Source of the DNA: Candidatus Goldiibacteriota bacterium HGW-Goldbacteria-1
GTDB taxonomy: Bacteria; Oederibacteriota; PGYV01
Assembly (NCBI GenBank): GCA_002839855.1
Contig: PGYV01000001.1
Coordinates: 1 to 64,000 of the forward strand
Length of the DNA stretch: 64,000 nucleotides
Direction of reading: 5' to 3'
Position 1 is the stretch's first letter. Each line of letters begins with the position of its first letter. The position numbers and the translations under genes were made by a program. This document shows, piece after piece, positions 43,189 to 52,671 of the stretch. A model generated the notes under the pieces. It had not been told where the DNA came from. It searched no databases and saw only the letters and a list, made by a program, of their open reading frames with translations.

Positions 43189-44457
43189 TTATCCGGCTTC
43201 CCCTGCTTTTTTTCCCGCTTCAAACCCTTCCATTATAGCGTCTTCCATGGATGAATATTCCCATCTGCCCCAGCGGCCGGCAAGAATCACGCCCTGCGCG
43301 CTTAACTTTTTTTCCAGCTCCGGCACCGTGCTGTCCCTGTAATTGTCATATATCACATACGCGTCAGGTAATAACAGCGGAAGTGTTGTTTTTATATCGC
43401 TTTTCTTTTCCAGCACTTTCATTTTTATAAGCGCGTTTATTATTTCCGCGTTAATGTTTTTTGGAACCGCGCCCTTTATTGACACTTCCGCAAATACAGA
43501 ACTTAAACCCGCAGGCGCATTATAAGGTGAAAACGTGTGCGGAAAGCCTATCCTGTAAAAAGGGTATTCAGGTTCCGGCACGTATGTCCAGTTGATATCC
43601 GTCGGTTCCTTTGATTTGAAACCCGCATTAAGCGAATACACGGTACGGGCTTTAAGCCCGGATGCGGCTTTTATATACCCGGCATTGCCTGTTATTTTTA
43701 AAAACTTCTTAAGCGGCATTGTGGAAATTAACCTGTCATACTTCATTTCGCCTGATGCGGAGTAAACAATTTTATTTTTAAGGTCAACTTTTTTAACAGC
43801 GGTGTTTAAAATCACTTTTTCTTTAACCGGCTCATAGATGCCGCGGACTACAGATTCAATGCCGCCTTGTTCAGGATAATAAAAATACGCGTTGTATCCC
43901 GCACCCTCTTTTCCGGATTCCTCTATGCCTTTCATTATGTCTTCAATTTCCGGCCTTGGCACAAATCTGCCAAGCCATGACAGGGATACTTTGTCCAGCG
44001 GATGCTTTAACAGTTTATAGTTATAAGGAAGCATAAAGTTTTTTGATATGCCTTCCCCCATTACTGACATGCACCAGTTTTTAAAATTACTTTTATCTTC
44101 TTTGCCGGCAAGTTTTGCCCTGATAAAACCGGTAAGGTTTTCTTCTATTGTTGCCGGGGGAAGCCCGTAATTATTTGCCTGGTATGGGTATTTTGTATAT
44201 ACCCCTTTGCTGAAAATTACCGACTTGCGGGAAAGCCTGTTCATTTTTACGCGAGTGTGTTTTAAGATGAATTTTTCTGTTTCTTTATGCCTAAGATGCA
44301 GCAGGTGCCCCGTGTAATCAAATGTAAAACCGCCTTTTATCTCTGTTTTACAAAGTCCGCCCGGCCTTGAGGCGGCTTCAAGTATAATATAATTATCTTT
44401 AAGCACATGCGCCGCGGACAGCCCCGCCAAACCCGCTCCTATTATGACAGTTTTCAT
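43189..44457 (-). CDS. FAD-dependent amine-oxidase/UDP-galactopyranose-mutase-like oxidoreductase
   Basis: The 422-residue flavoprotein begins VIIGAGLAGLSAAHVL and LEAASRPGGLCKTE, the FAD-binding pair, followed by FTFDYTGHLLHLR, a motif shared with UDP-galactopyranose-mutase-like and protoporphyrinogen-oxidase-like proteins from polysaccharide clusters. The closing GRWGRWEYSSMEDAIMEG completes the FAD site. It could isomerise or oxidise a nucleotide sugar. It overlaps the WecA-type gene by four bases (ATGA), so the two are translated together. Confidence 0.83.
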   Translation of the reverse strand: MKTVIIGAGLAGLSAAHVLKDNYIILEAASRPGGLCKTEIKGGFTFDYTGHLLHLRHKETEKFILKHTRVKMNRLSRKSVIFSKGVYTKYPYQANNYGLPPATIEENLTGFIRAKLAGKEDKSNFKNWCMSVMGEGISKNFMLPYNYKLLKHPLDKVSLSWLGRFVPRPEIEDIMKGIEESGKEGAGYNAYFYYPEQGGIESVVRGIYEPVKEKVILNTAVKKVDLKNKIVYSASGEMKYDRLISTMPLKKFLKITGNAGYIKAASGLKARTVYSLNAGFKSKEPTDINWTYVPEPEYPFYRIGFPHTFSPYNAPAGLSSVFAEVSIKGAVPKNINAEIINALIKMKVLEKKSDIKTTLPLLLPDAYVIYDNYRDSTVPELEKKLSAQGVILAGRWGRWEYSSMEDAIMEGFEAGKKAGEAG

Positions 44458-45482
44458 CTTTTCTTGTGCACGACCTTATGGTAGTTTTTCATATCAACCG
44501 ACGCTATCAGCATTGCCAGCATCATTCCCGCCACCGCCACACCCAGATATAATAACGTGGCAGAATTGATTTTCATAAAAGTACCCGCTATGGCAAGCGC
44601 GGACAGCAGAACCGTCATGCCAATCATAGCAAGCACAGCGCCCTGTTTTGAAAATCCCATCACTAATAATCTTTGCGCGGTGTGGTCATTGCTTCCATAA
44701 ATAGGAAGTATGCCTTTGCCCATACGTATCATCATTACAAGGAAAGTATCAAAAATAGGCACACCCAGAATTAAAAGCGGGCTTAAAACAGATACAAAGT
44801 TTGTCTTTGAATAACTTTCATTTAATGCCAGTGACGCCATCATAAAACCAAGAAAAAGCGACCCCGCGTCGCCCATGTATATTTTTGCCGGTTTCCAGTT
44901 ATAAACAAGAAAAGCGCACAACGCGCCGAAAAGTGCTATAGCGGGTATCATATTATTTGTCCTACCCGCAAGATACGCCGCTATGAAAAACGCCACAGAC
45001 GCCGCCGCCGCAACCCCGCCGGCAAGGCCGTCCATAATATCAAGAAGGTTCATGGCATTGGTTATTCCCACAACCCATATCACGGTCAGCATCATGTTTA
45101 ATATATTATTATCCATAAATTTTATGTTCATGTTTACTTTTATAATTATAAGGGCGGTTACCAGCTGAACCGCAAGCTTTACATAAGGGGTAAGCCCTTT
45201 TATGTCGTCAATAAGTCCCATCACCACCATTATTGTCGCGCCCGCCATTATTCCCACAACACCAATTATCGACTGGTGCAGAATAAGCTTTGCGGCAATT
45301 ACCGGTATGGCAAAAGCCAGAAATATCGCAAGCCCGCCCAGATACGGCACCGGTTTTTTATGTTTTTTAAGGTTTCCTCCGGGTTTGTCCACAACGCCGT
45401 ATACGCCGGCTATTTTCATGGCCAGCGGCACAAGTATAAGCCCAAGAATAAAAGAAGCGGTTCCAATTACAAAATATTCCAT
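44454..45482 (-). CDS. Polyprenyl-phosphate N-acetylhexosamine-1-phosphate transferase (WecA/MraY family)
   Basis: The 342-residue protein has about ten membrane helices and the conserved cytoplasmic motifs of the family: KPGGNLKKHKKPVPYLGG near residue 35, VVMGLIDDIKGLTPYVKL near 86, NLLDIMDGLAGG near 145 and the MYMGDAGSLFLGF-like IYMGDAGSLFLGFMMA near 203, plus the HIGNDH-like SNDHTAQRLL loop. It starts glycan assembly by linking a sugar-1-phosphate to undecaprenyl phosphate. Similarity is closer to WecA/TagO than MraY. GGAGG precedes the ATG. Confidence 0.92.
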   Translation of the reverse strand: MEYFVIGTASFILGLILVPLAMKIAGVYGVVDKPGGNLKKHKKPVPYLGGLAIFLAFAIPVIAAKLILHQSIIGVVGIMAGATIMVVMGLIDDIKGLTPYVKLAVQLVTALIIIKVNMNIKFMDNNILNMMLTVIWVVGITNAMNLLDIMDGLAGGVAAAASVAFFIAAYLAGRTNNMIPAIALFGALCAFLVYNWKPAKIYMGDAGSLFLGFMMASLALNESYSKTNFVSVLSPLLILGVPIFDTFLVMMIRMGKGILPIYGSNDHTAQRLLVMGFSKQGAVLAMIGMTVLLSALAIAGTFMKINSATLLYLGVAVAGMMLAMLIASVDMKNYHKVVHKKR

Positions 45483-45521
45483 ATTGCCTCCATAAATTAA
45501 GTAATAAGCGGTTCTTAAATG

Positions 45522-47444
45522 TTACTTTTTAAGTTCAAATATTCCCCAATTGTTATCACTATATATACTTTCAAAATTTTTGTCCATAATATTCTTAAAA
45601 ACAGAAGAATTAACAGCTTCATATATGTCGCCAAAGCCGCCGTCTTTCAGCCTTTGCAGTTCTACCCTGTTAACAAATACATATCCCACGTTTTTTTCCT
45701 TTAAATAAGTTATAAAGTTTTTTTCTTCCAGCGGCAGGTACTCCCTTGTGTTAAAAACCGTATGCGCTATAACCGGTTTTTCACAGTAAAAAGTCCTTGC
45801 CTCTCCCAAAAATAATACCCTTCCATTTTCAGGTAACGCGTTTATTTTTCTGCACGGCTCATAATAAGAAAGTTTACCTGCCAGATAGCTTTCCCTGTCC
45901 TGAGTAAAAAACGACAGCGGAGATAAATATTTTTCCGCAAAATACAAGGTCATTGAGGCCTGAGAAATTACAAGAAGAACAGCCAGAATTTTCAGAAATG
46001 CCCCTTTATTACGCTCCGCAAAACGGGCGTATGAAGCGGCAATTATAAACACCGCAGCCGCCTCTACAGGCGCCATAAACCTTAAAACGCCTGCGGTAAA
46101 AAACCATACCGTATAATAAAAAACCGCGAAAGCCGCTGGAAACCACATATTCTTTATTCCGCTTACAAGCAAGGCAAGCGGAGCTATTACAAGCGCCGCA
46201 GAAACCGCATCGCCTCCAAACGCCATATTTTTAAACACGGCAATAAACGGCGAAATTAAAAACTCTTTTATTCCTGTTCCAATACCAAAATCTGATACAT
46301 GTTTTATGTAATTCTGCGCGTCTGACAACATATAGCCGTTAACGCCAAAAAGTCCCGCAAAAAACGGATACACGGGGTCTCCCGTTAAAACAAAATTTTT
46401 TGCCAGGTACGGCACAGTTATAAGCGCCCCTACCGCAAGATAAATCAGCAGCCGCAAAGCTTTTTCCCTTCGTTTTAAACCTTCATAAACAAAATAAAAC
46501 GCGGTAAAAACATATATATAAATACCTGTGTATTTTACAGCCATGCATGCCCCCGCAAACAGCGATGCCAGCAGATAGCGTTCTTTATTGCCGGAATATA
46601 CGGCATAAATAATTAAGGCGGTAAAAAATACCATTGGAAATTCCGCGCCGGTCCTTGTCGCGTTTATTATTACCAAAGGGGCGGTAAAAAACAGCGCTGC
46701 AAGCACTTTTTGATTACCTTTAACCGCTTTTACGGCGCTTCTTAATGCCAGAAACGAAAAAACAAGCATGGCAAAACTTATTATTTTAACCGTCAGCTCA
46801 TAGGCAAAAAATGATATAAAAAGATTATTCATCATGTGCAGCTGCGGGAAGAATGAAAAGATGTTTTCGGGAGTGCTTACAAACCCGCCTTCCGCGGCAT
46901 ACCTTGCGGGTATTCCCTGATGATAAACAAGCTGGTCATAATAAGTCCCGGGTGTAATCACGGTAAGAAAAACCAGCAGCACTGCCGCGCCGATAAAAGC
47001 GCCAAATACAATATCTGCCGCGGTAAACTTTGATGCTTTTATCTCCAAGTACTTCTTTTTTAAATTTTCTAAAAGCTCCGAAGCCATCGGGGCAAAAAAC
47101 GCGCACATTACAATTGCATACCCGTAGGCAAAATATATGTTATAGAGATGAAAAAAACCCGCGGCAAAGAAAATAGTACCGGTAAGTATGTAAGATATTC
47201 CGAATGCCGCGGCGTAATCCCCGCCCGTTTTAACTTTTGCCCCGAAAAGTTTCATTATTCCCGCACCGGTCAAAATGTAGATAATAATAATTACCGCGGC
47301 CCCGGCCGCAGAAGAAAAGTGGTATAAAATATTTTTAGGTACGGGATATGCCGCGTAATAAAGCACAAGCGCCGCAAGTACCGCGCCTGCCGCTGTCAGA
47401 TTTAAGGCTTTGCGCCAAACCGCTGTATTCTTATCTGCTCCCAT
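45522..47444 (-). CDS. Membrane glycosyltransferase of the ArnT/PMT (GT-C, GT39-like) type
   Basis: The 640-residue protein has about 12-14 membrane helices and a C-terminal soluble part (about 510-640). The first large loop contains TPGTYYDQLVYHQGIPARYA with the acidic residue of GT-C enzymes, followed by PENIFSFFPQLHMMNNLF. Such enzymes use polyprenyl-phosphate sugars on the periplasmic side to modify lipids, glycans or proteins. It overlaps the upstream TPR gene by 43 bases; GAAGGGA before the ATG at 47444 supports this start. Confidence 0.8.
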   Translation of the reverse strand: MGADKNTAVWRKALNLTAAGAVLAALVLYYAAYPVPKNILYHFSSAAGAAVIIIIYILTGAGIMKLFGAKVKTGGDYAAAFGISYILTGTIFFAAGFFHLYNIYFAYGYAIVMCAFFAPMASELLENLKKKYLEIKASKFTAADIVFGAFIGAAVLLVFLTVITPGTYYDQLVYHQGIPARYAAEGGFVSTPENIFSFFPQLHMMNNLFISFFAYELTVKIISFAMLVFSFLALRSAVKAVKGNQKVLAALFFTAPLVIINATRTGAEFPMVFFTALIIYAVYSGNKERYLLASLFAGACMAVKYTGIYIYVFTAFYFVYEGLKRREKALRLLIYLAVGALITVPYLAKNFVLTGDPVYPFFAGLFGVNGYMLSDAQNYIKHVSDFGIGTGIKEFLISPFIAVFKNMAFGGDAVSAALVIAPLALLVSGIKNMWFPAAFAVFYYTVWFFTAGVLRFMAPVEAAAVFIIAASYARFAERNKGAFLKILAVLLVISQASMTLYFAEKYLSPLSFFTQDRESYLAGKLSYYEPCRKINALPENGRVLFLGEARTFYCEKPVIAHTVFNTREYLPLEEKNFITYLKEKNVGYVFVNRVELQRLKDGGFGDIYEAVNSSVFKNIMDKNFESIYSDNNWGIFELKK

Positions 47445-48292
47445 TTATCCGCTTCCCTTCCCATTTTATTTTTTCTAAGGCTTATAACAAGATTGTAATA
47501 AGATGCCTCATGTTCCGGATCAAGCCTTATCGCTTTCTTAAAAGAATCCTCCGCGTCATACCAGTTTCCCACTTTCATAAAAGTATTGCCAAGGTTATAA
47601 AAAACACCCGGATCTTTTACTTCCATTGCCGCCGCCTGATTATACGCGTCAATGGCATTTATATACTGCCCTATTTCATCATAAACCACGCCCAGGTTAA
47701 AAAACGCGGAACTGTAATTAGGCCTTAGGGTTATGGCCCGCTTGTACATTTCTATGGCTTTTGTATGATTTCTCCTGTCTTCATAACAATTGCCCAGAAT
47801 ATTATACCCGCCGGCGTATCCCGGATTTATTTTAATGGCTTTTAGTATAGTTGAAACCGCAGCCCCTGAATTTCCCATTTCCCTGTAAGCCATGGCAAGA
47901 GCGCCGTACGCTTCTGTATATTCAGGGGAAATCTTTATTGCTTTCTTGTAAAAAGGAATGGAATTTTTGTATTCCCCTTTATAATAGTAAGCCAGCCCTA
48001 TGTTGTAATATATATCCGCCATTTTGGGCGAAATAACCGCCGCCTTCTTATAATATGATATCGCTTTGTCATTGTCATTCATCTGCCTGTAACATATTCC
48101 CAGATTAAGGTATATACCCATAAGCAGATTATCAGGCGCGGTTTTTTCCGCAATTAAATATGAAGCCGCGGCTTCGCTGAACATTCCCTTTTCCATCAGT
48201 ACATCAGCGCGGTTAACCATTTCTTCCGCCGGCGAACAAAACCCGCTTACCGCCGCAAAAAGAAAAACAAACGCAAAAAGAAACCGTTTCAC
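47402..48292 (-). CDS. Secreted TPR-repeat protein
   Basis: The 296-residue product has a signal peptide (MKRFLFAFVFLFAAVSGFC) and about seven TPR units of 34 residues, for example YYNIGLAYYYKGEYKNSIPF and YNILGNCYEDRRNHTKAIEM. TPR arrays bind proteins or peptides, so it probably scaffolds the membrane enzymes of this operon from the periplasmic side. The start overlaps the end of the upstream TPR lipoprotein by four bases. A lipoprotein-type Cys in SGFCS near 19 is possible but uncertain. Confidence 0.82.
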   Translation of the reverse strand: MKRFLFAFVFLFAAVSGFCSPAEEMVNRADVLMEKGMFSEAAASYLIAEKTAPDNLLMGIYLNLGICYRQMNDNDKAISYYKKAAVISPKMADIYYNIGLAYYYKGEYKNSIPFYKKAIKISPEYTEAYGALAMAYREMGNSGAAVSTILKAIKINPGYAGGYNILGNCYEDRRNHTKAIEMYKRAITLRPNYSSAFFNLGVVYDEIGQYINAIDAYNQAAAMEVKDPGVFYNLGNTFMKVGNWYDAEDSFKKAIRLDPEHEASYYNLVISLRKNKMGREADKWEQIRIQRFGAKP

Positions 48293-49338
48293 TGTTTGTT
48301 TCCCTCTGAAACGGGCTTGCCCGTGCCGGTGACAGGTTCAGCCTGCGTTTTGGTTTTTGCGCCAAGCTGTTTTAATTTTGCCTTTATCTCTTTCTTTCTT
48401 TTGTTAACCGGAAGAAGCCTGTCGTACCTTGTCCAGTACTTGATTGCTTTTTCATTCTGCCCCAGTTCTTCAGCCAGTATAGCAGCGTTAACATACGCCG
48501 CCATATCCCACGGTTCTATATCTATGGCGGTTTCAAAAGCTTTCAGCGCCTGCGGATACCTTTGAAGCCTTAAATTCGCAACACCCAGGTTGAAATAGGC
48601 ATTTTCCAGCGTGATGTCATCTTCAGGATTCATTGCAATAACTTCATTAAGCTGCTGTATCGCCTCTTCATATTTATTCTGCAGAATATATATGGCGGAA
48701 AGGTTCTGCCTTGCGTCCACATCGCTGCCGTTTAAAGAAAGAGCTTCCATATAATTTTTTTCCGCGTCATCAAGGTTGCGTTCTTTATAATTAATTATGC
48801 CAAGGTTAAAATGGCCGGTTTCAAAGTCCGGTTTTGCGGTTACAATATTGGTATAAACCTTCTTCGCGTTCTTATAATCTTCCGTATCAATCAGCGAATT
48901 GCCAAGGCTTGCCTGCAGAAGGGGATTTTTAGGCTGAAGTTTTAACGCCTGTTTTGCCGTCTTTAACGCCTGTGTAGGATTGCCTTTTTCGCCGTAAACA
49001 ATGCTTAGGTTGTACATCGCTTTAATATTTTTAGGGTCATGTTTAATGGCATTTTTAAAGGATTCAATAGAATAGTCAAGCTGATTTATCTGCGCGTACG
49101 CGCTGCCAAGCTGGCTCCAGTATTTGGGATTCTTTGGGTCTTTTTTTAACAGCGCCCTTAAATTATCTATAGCTTCGGGGTATTTTCCGTCTTCATAATA
49201 GTTTTTAGCCTGCGTTTCAAGGCTTACCTCTTCCTGCTTTGTCTTGGGTTCCGGAACCACTTTATGTTTCTGCATGGTGGTGCACGAAGAAGCCGTAAAA
49301 ACCGCCGCAGCGCATACCGCTATCACTAATCTTTTCAT
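48289..49338 (-). CDS. TPR-repeat lipoprotein
   Basis: The 349-residue product has a lipoprotein signal (VFTASSC, Cys at 19) and about seven TPR units starting near residue 45 (AKNYYEDGKYPEAIDNLRAL, YWSQLGSAYAQINQLDYSIE, AYFNLGVANLRLQRYPQALK). The tail is Gln/Lys/Pro-rich. It resembles PilF/NlpI-like periplasmic TPR lipoproteins. It overlaps the GT4 gene before it and the TPR gene after it by four bases each, so all are translationally coupled. Confidence 0.82.
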   Translation of the reverse strand: MKRLVIAVCAAAVFTASSCTTMQKHKVVPEPKTKQEEVSLETQAKNYYEDGKYPEAIDNLRALLKKDPKNPKYWSQLGSAYAQINQLDYSIESFKNAIKHDPKNIKAMYNLSIVYGEKGNPTQALKTAKQALKLQPKNPLLQASLGNSLIDTEDYKNAKKVYTNIVTAKPDFETGHFNLGIINYKERNLDDAEKNYMEALSLNGSDVDARQNLSAIYILQNKYEEAIQQLNEVIAMNPEDDITLENAYFNLGVANLRLQRYPQALKAFETAIDIEPWDMAAYVNAAILAEELGQNEKAIKYWTRYDRLLPVNKRKKEIKAKLKQLGAKTKTQAEPVTGTGKPVSEGNKQ

Positions 49339-50498
49339 TTTTTTCTCCGTACCGCATTTTTAATTTCACGTTCAATTATCAGCGCTGATTTGTCCCAGCT
49401 GAAATTTCTTTTTAAAGTAACTCTGCCGCCCTTTGCCAGTTTTGAGCCAAGGGTTTTATTACGCCTTAACTTTTCAACCGCCTTTGCAAAGCCTTCCGGC
49501 GAAGCAGCGGATAAAAGGTTTATGCCGTCTTTACCAAGCACGCCTTTGGCGGCGAAATCGGACGCAATTACCGGCACTCCGCACGCCCAGGATAACAGCA
49601 CTTTATTCTGCCTGCCAGCCCCGTAAAATACGGGGGCTATGGACGCGTCCCAGCTTTTTATCTCTTTTTCCATATCGGATATATAGCCTTTTACCAGGAT
49701 ATTATTACCCGTAGAACACAGAGCTTCAGAGTTTTTTCCGGCTATTATTAACCTTATACTTTTATCAGATTTATAATATTTTTGCCATACCTTTTTAAGC
49801 AGTATTTTAAGCCCGTCTTTGTTGGGTGCGTAATTAAAGTCGCCAAAAAAACCAAGGGTAAATACGCCTTTATTTTTAACCTGCGTTTTTTTCGCGCCGT
49901 ATAAGTCCGCGCCATTTGGCGCCGGAATTACATCTGTTGGTTTTAGAAACTGCGCATCCTCTTCATAGTTGATAAATACTTTTTTAAACTTTTTACCAAG
50001 ATTTTTTTCAAACTTTAACACCCTGTTTTTATCCAGGGCCGCATATATTTTTCTTATCAGTCCTGTGCTTTTTTTTGACTGCCTCTGAAGGTATAACCCC
50101 AGCGAATCCACAACATCAATTACAGCAGGTATATTATAAAGCGCCGCATAAGGGGCGGTTCTTATCCGGTGGCAGTAAATCACATCAGGGTTGAATTCCG
50201 CCACGGCTTTTTTCACGGCCTTTCTCATGTCTGCGGAATCATACGCCGCCACATTCATCGGCTTGCCTGTAAAAAAAGCCCGTATTACATTTGACAGTAT
50301 GGCAAACCTGCCTATCCGCACCACATCTGTTTTTTCACACTTAAAGTCCACCGGCTTTGTAAGTTCATTAATACCCGCAAAAGTGACAATCCTTATCGTA
50401 TTTGACTTTGCCAGCCTTTTTAAAATACTGTTTACGCGGATCCTGTCGCCATCATGCGGCGGATAAGGATACACTGGTGAAATCACAAGAATTTTCAT
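49335..50498 (-). CDS. Family 4 glycosyltransferase (exopolysaccharide type)
   Basis: The 387-residue GT-B enzyme starts ILVISPVYPYPPHDGDRIRV and has HRIRTAPYAALYNIPAVIDVVDSLGLY in the acceptor half, plus GFFGDFNYAPNKDGLKILL and APVFYGAGRQNKVLLSWACG in the donor half. This follows the WcaI/PssG-like pattern of GT4 enzymes in exopolysaccharide clusters (sugar-transferase, PEP-CTERM/EpsH-linked type). It acts in the cytoplasm on a lipid-linked glycan. It starts one base after the DUF2723 gene. Confidence 0.85.
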   Translation of the reverse strand: MKILVISPVYPYPPHDGDRIRVNSILKRLAKSNTIRIVTFAGINELTKPVDFKCEKTDVVRIGRFAILSNVIRAFFTGKPMNVAAYDSADMRKAVKKAVAEFNPDVIYCHRIRTAPYAALYNIPAVIDVVDSLGLYLQRQSKKSTGLIRKIYAALDKNRVLKFEKNLGKKFKKVFINYEEDAQFLKPTDVIPAPNGADLYGAKKTQVKNKGVFTLGFFGDFNYAPNKDGLKILLKKVWQKYYKSDKSIRLIIAGKNSEALCSTGNNILVKGYISDMEKEIKSWDASIAPVFYGAGRQNKVLLSWACGVPVIASDFAAKGVLGKDGINLLSAASPEGFAKAVEKLRRNKTLGSKLAKGGRVTLKRNFSWDKSALIIEREIKNAVRRKK

Positions 50499-50499
50499 G

Positions 50500-52638
50500 T
50501 CATCTACCGCCGGCTTCTTTTTTTATTATTTCCAGATTCTGCCTTGTCATTGCGCTTTGAGGATTAAGCGAAAGTGATTTTGACAGCAGTTCAACCGCTT
50601 TTTGCTTATTCCCCTTGTAATAATACGCTATACCCATGTTATTGTAAACCTCTGCAAACGAGGGGTTCTGCCGTATTCCCTTTTCACATATATCAATTGC
50701 CTTGTCATACTCTTTTATGTTGTTATAAACCCCTGCAAGGTTTGAATACGCCTCTATGACGGATGGTTTTATCAATATTGCTTCAAGATAAACTTTTATG
50801 GAGTCATGATATCTTAGCATCTTTGAATACTGCACGCCCAGATGAGTAAGAGTTTCCGCTTTCGTGGGCGATGTCGCAAGCTGTACGGCCTGTTCCAGAT
50901 AATATGCCGCTTTCTCATCCATATTATAATCCCTGAAAGCGTTGCCAAGTTCGGTATAAGCGCTGGAATAATTGGACACGCAGAATTCGGTGGTGTTGTT
51001 CATATACAGCCTGTCATAATAAACATTTCTGTATGAAAGTTTTTTTAAATTTGCCTCTGCTTTTTTTAAATTACCTTTTCTGTCCGGGGTGAATTTCATC
51101 ATAAGCCCGTTAGGCGCCAGCATATTATTACCTGCCGGATAAAATTCTTCAAAAGCTTTCCTGAAAACAGAGACATAAATATCAGAAGTACGGTAATTGT
51201 TGGCCATAAGGTTATCTATTTTCTGCGAGTAGTTGAAATCCTTGCCGGGATTTAAAAGCACGCCGGGGCATTCCCTCTTTAAATTATCAATACCCCATGG
51301 CACATAAAGAAAAAGCGTTGTAACCGGGCAAAATTCCGTTTTATGCGCCACGTATTTAAAATACATCTGCGGCATCACGTTAAAATCACCTTCTAAAAGC
51401 GCGATTCCCGGAGTATCCACGGACTTTATTATGTTCATTCCAAAATCATAATTATAATAATACCGGGACTGGTCAGCTTTTCTGTATGTCGATGACGCCA
51501 TGGCAAAAGGAAGTATAAAAAAAATGCAGATGACTAGTACCGCTTTTCTGCCGGCTTTGTCAGCCAGCCACAAAACCGCCCCGGCTGCAAAAACAGCCAT
51601 TGACGCATAAACAGGAATCATAAAAACATCCATTATCCATATCATCTCATCCTTAAGGTTAAAATATAAAGCCAGCGCGCCGCAGACAGAAATAAGAATT
51701 ACCCCGAAAAGCGCAAGTTCTTTTCTTCTTTTAGATATATAAAGGACAACAGCCCCTGTTATGGCCAGAAGCAGCCCTGCCGGTGTCATTTCATTTATAA
51801 GGTGCGACACCACCCTTGCCGACTGTTTTATGATTACAGCCAAATCCCTGGCTTTTTCCATGTCCGTGTACTGCGCCCTGAAGATTACCCATAAAAGCTG
51901 TTTTAAATCCGCGGGATTTCCCCAGTTTAATAATGCGCCGGAATTGGACCTTATTATCAGGTACATATAAAGAAAAATGCCCGGCACCACGAATACAAAA
52001 GCGGTGCCAAGTTTTTTTATTATCTGTGTAATATTTAATTTCATTTTTTTAAAAACAAGCAGCACATAAACAAAAATTCCCGGCAGCACAACCGCCATAC
52101 TTTCCCAGTGATTTCCCAAAGAGATGCCGTATATAAGGGAAGCCGCGTAAAAATACCGGTTCTCTGCCGTCTTATCCCATTTAAAAAGAAAATAAACAAC
52201 CAGTAAAAACAGCATCGCGTTTAAAGTATAAATTCCGCCTTTGGAGGACAGGGATTCCGACCATACGGTATATGTCATTGCAAAAACAAATGCTGCCGCG
52301 GCTGATACAGCGTAAACGGAAAGCATCTTTTCTTTTCTGCGGAAAATTCCGGCAATAATCAGAAATATCAGAACAGCGCCTGACGCGCCGCAGAAAGCAG
52401 CCAAAAGATTAACCCGAAACCCGGGACTTCCCGCGGGGATAAAGGTAAATATTTTTCCCGCAAGGGAAAAGAGCGGATAGCCGGGCGGATGCTGAATACC
52501 AAGAGTAACCGCGCATGCCGCGGTTTCAGGCGAATCATTGGCATGAAATACCGGATTTAAGGTATGCAGGTACATAAAAAATACCGCGGTAAAAACAAAC
52601 GCTGCTATGACGGCTTTTTTATCAGGCATCACTGCCAT
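50500..52638 (-). CDS. DUF2723/TMEM260-type membrane glycosyltransferase fused to TPRs
   Basis: The 712-residue protein has about 12 membrane helices in residues 8-400, with the DUF2723 signature near the start: HANDSPETAACAVTLGIQHP followed by PGYPLFSLAGKIF. A soluble part follows, then four or five TPR units at about 565-705 (AYTELGNAFRDYNMDEKAAY, AYSNLAGVYNNIKEYDKAID, VYNNMGIAYYYKGNKQKAVE). The animal homologue TMEM260 is a protein O-mannosyltransferase, so a bacterial member could glycosylate exported proteins with TPRs choosing the target. That is inference. It lies between the ligase and GT4 genes. Confidence 0.83.
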   Translation of the reverse strand: MAVMPDKKAVIAAFVFTAVFFMYLHTLNPVFHANDSPETAACAVTLGIQHPPGYPLFSLAGKIFTFIPAGSPGFRVNLLAAFCGASGAVLIFLIIAGIFRRKEKMLSVYAVSAAAAFVFAMTYTVWSESLSSKGGIYTLNAMLFLLVVYFLFKWDKTAENRYFYAASLIYGISLGNHWESMAVVLPGIFVYVLLVFKKMKLNITQIIKKLGTAFVFVVPGIFLYMYLIIRSNSGALLNWGNPADLKQLLWVIFRAQYTDMEKARDLAVIIKQSARVVSHLINEMTPAGLLLAITGAVVLYISKRRKELALFGVILISVCGALALYFNLKDEMIWIMDVFMIPVYASMAVFAAGAVLWLADKAGRKAVLVICIFFILPFAMASSTYRKADQSRYYYNYDFGMNIIKSVDTPGIALLEGDFNVMPQMYFKYVAHKTEFCPVTTLFLYVPWGIDNLKRECPGVLLNPGKDFNYSQKIDNLMANNYRTSDIYVSVFRKAFEEFYPAGNNMLAPNGLMMKFTPDRKGNLKKAEANLKKLSYRNVYYDRLYMNNTTEFCVSNYSSAYTELGNAFRDYNMDEKAAYYLEQAVQLATSPTKAETLTHLGVQYSKMLRYHDSIKVYLEAILIKPSVIEAYSNLAGVYNNIKEYDKAIDICEKGIRQNPSFAEVYNNMGIAYYYKGNKQKAVELLSKSLSLNPQSAMTRQNLEIIKKEAGGR

Positions 52639-52671
52639 AATGGACTGCCTCTCATTAAATTTAATTACGTA